Positions 57,618 through 64,000 of a stretch of 64,000 bases of DNA are shown one piece after another (position 1 is the stretch's first letter; each line of letters begins with the position of its first letter). The stretch comes from Elephas maximus indicus (lineage: Eukaryota > Chordata > Mammalia > Proboscidea > Elephantidae). The notes below the pieces were generated by a model. It was not told where the DNA came from and searched no databases. It was given only the letters and a program-made list of their open reading frames with translations. The stretch spans positions 27,644,001 through 27,708,000 of the forward strand of contig NC_064841.1 of the NCBI RefSeq assembly GCF_024166365.1, read 5' to 3'. The translations under genes and the position numbers were made by a program.

Positions 57618-57660
57618 GTTTGCGCACCAGCTGCGCGTCAGCCTCGGAGCTTGGATACCC
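56880..57660. promoter_or_regulatory. CpG island over the NAP1L5-like copy
   Basis: Dense CpG in an otherwise AT-rich intron, strongest at 57170-57560. It includes an ETS-type site CCGGAAGT (57538-57545) and a tgacg half-CRE (from 57492). Retained CpGs mean that the sequence is either recent or kept unmethylated in the germ line. Whether it is a promoter is inferred. Confidence 0.7.
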
Positions 57661-57669
57661 AGATGACGC

Positions 57670-58258
57670 AGTCCGGGTTTCTGCTCTCAGAGACCTCACA
57701 GGGGAGTCGAACAGGAACAAAACCTCCCACTGAGGTAGGGGAGGTGCAGACACAGAGGTACATCCAAGACGCATGTTGGCACAGAAAGCGTGGCCCACAG
57801 AGCGTTAAAAGATCAGTTCTGTGCGCAGGAGGCGGCGGTGGGGACCTCACAGAGAAGGAGTCTTGAAAGAGAAGTAGGAGTTCATGCAAGTGGCCATTAA
57901 GGGACTCTTGACAGCGGTCATTCAAACGTCCTACTGCAGTTGGTCATTGCAGGCCCTGCTGTTAGCAGCGTTCCATCCAAGGGTATTCACCCGTTACCGT
58001 CACACAGAAAATCAGTAATAAAAACTGCCCGATGGAAGACTGTTTCATTGAAGGACAGCTTCACTCTGAATCGACTAGGCCATTGTTTCTCAAACTCCAA
58101 CTTGGAAAAGAATCACCTGGAGAGATTTCTGGGTCCCACCCCCAGAGATTCTAATCCAGCAGGTAGAGTTGGGGCACAAGAATTTGCATTTCAGATGTGC
58201 CAGTCTGTGGAGACCACCCTTTAAGTAGCTCTGGACTGGACACCTTGTTTGATGGTAT
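57670..58258. other. Intron 1, upstream flank of the NAP1L5-like copy
   Basis: Moderate GC. A block near 58075-58230 (ttctcaaactccaacttgga, then ttctgggtcccacccccaga) matches the common MER5/hAT-type DNA transposon pattern, read in antisense, and is a likely MER5-like relic. Confidence 0.4.
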
Positions 58259-58259
58259 T

Positions 58260-58430
58260 AAAAAAAAAAAAAAAAACCCGATGCCCTCCAGTCGATTCCA
58301 ACTCACAGGGACCCTATAGAACAGAGTAGAACTGCCCCATAGGGTTTTCAGGGAGCAGCTGGTGGATTCGAACTGCTGACCTTTCGGTTAGCAGCTGTAG
58401 CTCTTAACCACTGCACCACCAGGGCTCCTT
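58260..58430 (-). repeat. AfroSINE, full length
   Basis: A-rich tract, then gatgccctccagtcgattcc, ending ccactgcaccaccagggctc. Confidence 0.9.
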
Positions 58431-58747
58431 TGTATAGTGATGATAATAAAGATTAAAAAACTAGTTTCCAGCAACCTTCTCTTAACACAGGTGAGTTTAA
58501 AAAATTTATAGTTTACTGACCTGTTGGTAAACCAAACTCCTTTGTTCCTCTGGTTGGGATCTGCCCCTTTTAATGGAACCAGGCTTTTACTTCTCTAGGG
58601 TTTGGGAGGTGGGGGTGATAGAAGCTTTTTATAAATATGCCAAAAAACAGATTCAAAGTCATTAAGAATATTTAATACATTGAAATACAGCACCCACCCT
58701 ATTTCTCTCAGGGTCATAAAACAGTAGTATATCTCTACTTTCTAAAC

Positions 58748-59086
58748 ATTGAGGCGTTGGTGGCTCAGTGGTAGAGTTCCTGCTTTCCATGCCAGATACC
58801 CAGATTTGATTTCCAGCCCGTTTACCTCACGCACAGCCACCACCGTTCTGTCAGTGGAGGGTTGTGTGTTGCTATGATGCTGAACAGATTTTAGCAGAGC
58901 TTCCAGACTAAGATGAACTAGGATGAAAGGCCTGGCAATCTACTTCTGAAAAATCAGCCAGTGAAAACTCTGTGGCTCACAGTGGTCTGATCCCCAACCC
59001 CTCGTGGGGATGGAGAAGCATTTCATCTGGTAGTGCGTGAGGTCCACATGAGTCAAAGGCTGACTCGACAGGAGCTAACAACTTTC
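58748..59086 (+). repeat. tRNA-Gly-like SINE, full length
   Basis: Head gttggtggctcagtggtaga matches the tRNA-Gly 5' half. The B-box region is degenerate (agatttgatttcc). A body of about 250 bp ends with the RTE-like tail ggctgactcgacaggagcta, then acaac. It is much longer than AfroSINE. Confidence 0.8.
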
Positions 59087-59162
59087 TAAACAAGTCATGT
59101 GCTTCTATAACTTTGTTCCACTGTGTAGAATGTCCTTCTCACCCATCTTCTGGCAAATTTTT

Positions 59163-59888
59163 TTTTTTAATAATTTTTATTGTGCTTTAAGTGGAAGTTT
59201 ACAAATCAAGTCAGTCTGTCACATACAAGCTTATATACACCTTACTCCATACTCCCACTTACTCTCCCCCTAATGAGTCAGCCCGCACCCTCCTTCCAGT
59301 CTCTCCTTTCGTGACAATTTTGCCAGTTTCTAACCCTCTCTACCCTCCTATCTCCCTTCCAGACAGGAGATGCCAACACAGTCTCAAGTGTCCACCTGAT
59401 ACAAGTAGCTCACTCTTCGTCGGCATCTGTCTCCTACCCATTGTCCAGTCCCTTCCATGTCTGATGAGTTGTCTTCAGGAATGGTTCCTGTCCTGGGCCA
59501 ACAGAAGGTTTGGGGACCATGACCGCTGAGATTCCTCTAGTCTCAGACCATTAAGTCTGGTCTTTTTATGAGAATTTGGGGTCTGCATCCCACTGATTTC
59601 CTGCTCCCTCAGGGGTTCTCTGTTGTGCTCCCTGTCGGGGCAGTCATCGGTTGTGGCCGGGCACCATCTAGTCCTTCTGGTCTCAGGATGATGTAAGTCT
59701 CTGGTTCATGTGTCCCTTTCTCTCTCGGGCTCATAGTTATCGTGTGACCTTGGTGTTCTTCATTCTCCTTTGATCCAGGTGGGTTGAGACCAATTGATGC
59801 ATCTTAGATGGCCGCTTGTTAGCATTTAAGACCCCAGACGCCACATTTCAAAGTGGGATGCAGAATTTTTTCATAATAGAATTATTTT
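59163..59888 (-). mobile_element. L1 3' end with perfect TSD
   Basis: Antisense, 5'-truncated L1 consisting of 3' UTR only: ttttattgtgctttaagtgg and caccatctagtccttctggt. It is flanked by tctggcaaattttt at 59149-59162 and 59889-59902, with a T tract (the complement of its poly(A) tail) at the left. Confidence 0.9.
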
Positions 59889-59902
59889 TCTGGCAAATTT
59901 TT

Positions 59903-60155
59903 ATTCTTAAAGACCCAGTTCAAATGTCATCAGTGCAATGAACACTTTGCAAGATTCTCTAAGTGGAAATTGTTACTTCTTTCTACGTGTAACTATAATA
60001 GTTATCCCACTGCATAGTGCATTTCAGTGTCTGTATCTGCCTTACATTGTCACCTTCTTAATTATGGAGTCCAATTTTGTATTTCCCCTTGTCTCTGTAC
60101 CAGTTATGGTGTCTGGTACACAATAAACACTCAAATGTTTGCTGAACGAGTGGAT
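59903..60155 (+). repeat. L2 3' end
   Basis: aaagacccagttcaaatgtc, then tggtgtctggtacacaataa, then aatgtttgctgaacgagtgg. Confidence 0.65.
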
Positions 60156-60182
60156 GAAAAATAAGTATAGACCTTGTGATAG

Positions 60183-60390
60183 GAGAGCCCTGGTGGTGCA
60201 GTGGTTAAGCACTGGGCTGCTAACTGAAAGGTCGGCAGTTCAAATCTACCAGCCACTCTGCAGGAGAAAGATGTGGCAGTGTGCTTCTATAAAGATTCAC
60301 AGCTTTGAAAACCCTACGAGGCGTTGTACTCTGCCCTGTAGGGTTGCTGTGGGTCAGAATTGACTCGACAGCAACAAGCTTAGGGTCTAC
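60183..60390 (+). repeat. AfroSINE, long variant
   Basis: Head gagccctggtggtgcagtgg, centre ctataaagattcacagcttt, tail gactcgacagcaacaagctt. Confidence 0.9.
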
Positions 60391-60396
60391 GTAAGG

Positions 60397-60772
60397 ACCC
60401 TTGTAGCGCAGAAGATCTAAAACCAAACCCATTGCTGTCAAGTTGATTCTGACTCATAGTGACCCTATAGGACAGAGTAGAACTGCCCCATAGAGTTTCC
60501 AAGGAGCGCCTGGTGAATTGGAACTGCCCACTTTTTGATTAGCAGCCAGGGCTCTTAACCGCTATGCCACCAGGGTTCCTTGTGGCACAAGGTGTTAAGC
60601 TAAGTGAAAGGTTGGTGGTTCGACGCCACCCAGTGGCTCCATGGGAGAAAGACCTGGTGATCTGCTCCTGTAAAGATTATAGCCAAGAAAACCCTATGGG
60701 ACAGTTCTGCTCTGTCACATGGGGTCGCTATGAGTTGGAATCAGCTCAACGGCACCCAGCAACAACAGTCTA
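60397..60772 (+). repeat. AfroSINE split by an antisense AfroSINE
   Basis: Head scrap aaggacccttgtagcgcaga before the inner SINE. The body resumes as ccttgtggcacaaggtgtta and ends gctcaacggcacccagcaac. The repeated cccttgt(a/g)gc(g/a)ca is the diverged target duplication of the inner copy. Confidence 0.75.
60416..60578 (-). repeat. AfroSINE nested in AfroSINE
   Basis: Antisense full-length copy from atctaaaaccaaacccattg to ccgctatgccaccagggttc. Confidence 0.85.
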
Positions 60773-60984
60773 TTTAAAACCTCCATTGTTAGTGAATCCA
60801 GATTTTGTCACAACAGCCATTGCCTTCGTTCCTGAGCCACTGGGACTGACAGGCCATCCTGATTCCTGATGCTTCAGGGTGCCCGAGCTGCTTTAACTAG
60901 ACTGATACTTGTTTTCTGAGGCACAGCTTATGCAGGAAAACTGACCCTGCTAACCAGCTGAGCAGATCTGCCTTCAGAGAGAAG

Positions 60985-61195
60985 AAAATGCTGCAGTGGT
61001 AGAAACAGTTAGGTGTTCTACTAGCTGAAAGACTGATGGTTCGAACCCACCCAAAGTTGTCTTGGAAGACAGGCCTGGCAGTCTACTTCTAAAAGGTCAC
61101 AGCCTTGAAAAACCCATGGAGCAGTTCTAATCTGCATACATGGTGTCGCCATGAGTCAGAATCCGCTTGACTGCAGCGAACGACAGCAGGGTAGG
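60985..61195 (+). repeat. SINE, diverged long variant
   Basis: ggttcgaacccacccaaagt in the B-box region, ggcctggcagtctacttcta in the centre, and tail ttgactgcagcgaacgacag. Confidence 0.7.
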
Positions 61196-61539
61196 GTTTC
61201 ATGACCTACTTCCCTTCTCCACCCTGATTTTACACCTTTTTCTCAGGTACAGCCAAACCTGTGCGATGGGAGAGGCTTTAGTTTTCAATAATGACTTGGT
61301 TAATGATGGTTTCCTGAGCTCTGAGTAATGACATTCGGGGTTGATTGGGCAGAGTGAGTTGGACTTTTGGCTCTGCCATGTGGGGTTTTACAATCCTGGG
61401 TAAGCATTTAATTTGGCTGATTCTCAAAAGAATATAAAATGGGTACAAAACCTGCAGGTCCTTGTGAAATTCAAACAAGTGAAAGTTCAAATGGTTATGA
61501 ACTATAACATACTGTACAAAGAGTACATAATTTATTATA

Positions 61540-61694
61540 GGAGCCCTGGTGGCAAAGTGGTTAAGTGCTTGGTTGCTAACCAGCAGGTCGGCAGTTCAAA
61601 TCCACCAGCCGCTCCTTGAAAACCCTATGGGGCAGTTCTGCTCTGTCCTATAGGGTTGCTATGAGTTGGAATCGTCTCAATGGCAAAGGGTTTT
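61540..61694 (+). repeat. AfroSINE, full length with TSD
   Basis: ggagccctggtggcaaagtg to aatggcaaagggtttt, flanked by aatttattata at 61529-61539 and 61695-61705. Confidence 0.9.
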
Positions 61695-61817
61695 AATTTA
61701 TTATAACTTGTTACGTATTTTATATAATGTGCATTAATTTATTATAATCACCCCTTGAATGTACACAAAAGGGTACTTTATTATAATCATCATCTGAATA
61801 TAGCCGTTCAGACATCT

Positions 61818-62032
61818 TTGTTGTTAGCGGCCGTCGAGTTGCCCCTGAATCATGACAGCTCCGTGCGCGATGGGATTGGACTCTTGTAATCTACAGTGTT
61901 TTCACTGGCTGATTTTCGGAAGTCGATCACCAGGCCTTTCTTCCTAGTCTGTCAGTCTGCAGGCCTCCACTAACAGTAGCGGTTGCACACGAGGTGTATT
62001 GGCTGTGAATTAAACCCAGTCTCCTGCGTGAA
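61818..62032 (-). repeat. tRNA-Gly-like SINE, antisense
   Basis: From ttgttgttagcggccgtcga through ggctgattttcggaagtcga to the degenerate head complement. Confidence 0.75.
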
Positions 62033-62829
62033 AGGAGAGCATTTGTTTATAAAAATTATTTGCCTTATGTGTTTTGGCTCTGTATGCCATTTTAAGAAAC
62101 CATTATTTAAAGCTCACGCCCAGTTTGCTGCATCCTGTGCTTTACAAAATGTGGAAGACGAATCCAACTTCTGGAGTGTTCTATGTAACAAACTTGTGAG
62201 TCAGGCAGAGAGAGAGTGGGCTAGCCCTGAGTTGCCATATAGCAGAAGGGAGTTTGGGAGGTTTTGTTTCAACATTTAATTGTTTTGTGCTGCCTTTAGA
62301 CAGCTGCTATTTGGAACATTCAAATGGAAATAAATTCTGCTTGTCCTGGTAGTCTAGAGAGGCATTTAGCTGCTTGAGTAACCTCATGCAGGACATCTGT
62401 TGATGACAACACTGGAAAAAATGTGATTGCCAAGACTCGGGTCTTGTCCAGAGGAGCTCACAATCTAACGATTGATAATGTAGGTGACTGAGATGTGGGT
62501 ATGAAATAACTCAATTTTTAAAAATCTCGTTTCAACTGTTACCCACATGTGTCTAGAAGGCCAAGGAAAGTGAGACAGGAACAGGACAGAGAAAGAGGTT
62601 ACTAGGGATGCTCAAGAGAGATATGTGCTGGGGAGGAAGAGGGGGAGGAAAGGGGAAGGGCTTCTCGGTCCAGAGTGGTCAAGACTAGAGTTGTTCCGCC
62701 ATAGGTGCTAACCCCTTTCTAGGCGTCAGTTTCCCTTTATGCAGACAGGGTAGGCTAAATGTTCATTCCAGATGTAAAAGCCTCAGTTTTATGATATAGT
62801 TTTGAGAATAAATTTACTTGTGCGTGGCT
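62033..62829. other. Intron 1, nothing recognised
   Basis: No exon-like frame or nameable repeat. A short block near 62445-62475 (gagctcacaatctaacg) is L2-like. Confidence 0.35.
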
Positions 62830-62965
62830 GAAGGTTGTGGAGCTAGGATACTTGGGTTCAAATCCAGGTCCCCATTTACTGTCTGTGTGACTTTGGGCCG
62901 CTCACTGGACCACTCTTGGTTTGAGAGTCCTTCACACTGAGAATAGTGACTGGCAGAGAGCAAAT
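62830..62965 (+). repeat. MIR
   Basis: tacttgggttcaaatccagg, then ctgtctgtgtgactttgggc. Confidence 0.65.
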
Positions 62966-63660
62966 ACCAGTGTGTGTAAGCTGTTATCCCCCTTGACATA
63001 AGCTGATAGAATGTAGGAGGCTTTTAGAGCTAAGCCTTGGCAATATAGAAACTACTTTTTTTCTGCGTGATAGTAAAACAATAAAAAAAAAAAAATTTAG
63101 GAAGTTTTGCCCTCCCTCAGATTAAATCGCTGCCCCAGGGGTTTGCCAGGAGCGAGGGAACGAACTGAAGGGTTTAGGGTGAGGGGATTAGTGTTAGATT
63201 CCTCTGTAAGCTCTCTCCTTTTTTTTCCATCTGGGTTACCCTGTGATCACCTGGTAGTAAGGGTCTCCTCAGGTTTGGTTTGTAGCTTGTAAAGAAACAC
63301 TTGGGTACTTGACTAAACAAATTCGTAATTCTGTAACAGATCGATTTTATCAGAGAAGGCCTGCTGTTACATAATGGTATCTGTCCACAGGTTGGCTTCA
63401 TATTTCCCTCCAATGTTTTGCTGAGTGGAGAGGAGAGTGCAGCTCTACTCCACATGGAAGCCTTTGGGCCCCTGCATTTTCAGAGTAGGGGACAAAAGAT
63501 TTATTCTACAAAAGCTATGCTGAGTAAAAGAAACGAAGGAGGAAGGACAGGGATAGGAAGAGTCCCTAGCCCGGGGGGTCTGCCAAGAGCCTGGAGCCTG
63601 ATCAACTGCTTCTGCAAATTCAGGGCCTTGGGAGAGAGGACAACGGTGGCTAACATGAAT
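62966..63660. other. Intron 1, nothing recognised
   Basis: Only a poly(A) tract at about 63084-63097 stands out. Confidence 0.4.
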
Positions 63661-63662
63661 TT

Positions 63663-63910
63663 GGGGGCAGTGGTGATTCAGTAGTAGCATTCTCATTGCC
63701 TGAGAGGGAGACCCAGTAACCTCCAGTGCAGCCACCACCCATCTGTCTGTGGAGCCTTGCATGTTGCTATGAGGCTGAACAGGTCTCCGTGGAGCTTCCA
63801 GACTCAGACCGACCAGGAAGAAAGGCCTGGTGATCTACTTCTGAATATCAGCCAGCGAAAGCCCTGTGGATAACAACTGTCCAATATGCAACCCATCATG
63901 ACAGCAAAAT
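63663..63910 (+). repeat. tRNA-Gly-like SINE
   Basis: Head gcagtggtgattcagtagta, then attctcattgcctgagaggg. The body contains gttgctatgaggctgaacag and aaaggcctggtgatctactt. It ends near 63910 before the tail. Confidence 0.75.
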
Positions 63911-64000
63911 TGGCTTGCCCTCTTCTTCACATTCTGCATATGGCCAAGAGCCTCCCAGAAATGGTACTCAGACAGCTCTGGCCTTTGATCAGAGTCGAGT

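Noticed and set aside
57112..57666. 184-codon + strand open frame opposite the NAP1L5-like copy
   Set aside because: It is the GC-rich antisense shadow of the minus-strand frame; composition is Arg/Ala/Gly-rich with no family features.
58748..58820. tRNA-Gly-like sequence
   Set aside because: It is the head of a SINE: the B box is degenerate and it continues into a SINE body with an RTE tail, so it is not a tRNA gene.
1..64000. CRISPR arrays, operons, prophage or defence systems
   Set aside because: All repeats are mammalian interspersed elements; no regularly spaced short repeats or prokaryotic gene structure.

Overview
The window is nuclear DNA from a placental mammal of the superorder Afrotheria, most likely an elephant or close relative (paenungulate). 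The evidence is dozens of copies of the tRNA-derived AfroSINE, a second tRNA-Gly-like SINE, and many copies of a BovB/RTE-type LINE whose 3' end matches the SINE tails. Ancient mammalian repeats (MIR, L2, MLT1, L3/CR1-like) lie among them. There are no operons, bacterial signals or CRISPR arrays.

Two stretches look gene-derived. Exon 1 of NCEH1 (neutral cholesterol ester hydrolase 1) lies on the + strand: its CDS runs 27395-27532, behind a GC-rich promoter, and ends at a GT splice donor. Everything upstream is intergenic 5' flank. Everything from 27533 to the window end is best read as NCEH1 intron 1; no second NCEH1 exon was recognised. Inside that intron, antisense, sits an intronless NAP1L5-like open frame (56853-57617) in a strong CpG island. 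It keeps the NAP-like core and acidic tail, but the codon aligned with the NAP1L5 start is ACG instead of ATG. This intronic, antisense, CpG-island arrangement resembles the known imprinted retrogene NAP1L5 inside HERC3, and it is the most interesting locus here.

Layout. 1-4588: SINE fragments, an ERVL-like LTR, and an MLT1 LTR split by a younger LTR. 4589-15312: an antisense L1 carrying an isolated L1 5' end, then a near full-length but dead 7.7 kb L1. 15336-20372: three RTE pieces, split by two LTRs with clean 4-bp target duplications and by SINEs. 20373-27000: L2, RTE, SINEs and a SINE split by an ERVL-like LTR. 27000-27560: NCEH1 promoter and exon 1. 27560-56850: intron 1 with RTE, L2, L1, LTRs and SINEs, including an imperfect palindrome (50170-51305) with an RTE copy at its centre. 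56850-57670: NAP1L5-like CpG-island locus. 57670-64000: intron with dense SINEs, an L1 tail with a perfect target duplication, and L2/MIR.

All repeat names and edges are read by eye; ends without a stated target-site duplication (TSD) are approximate.
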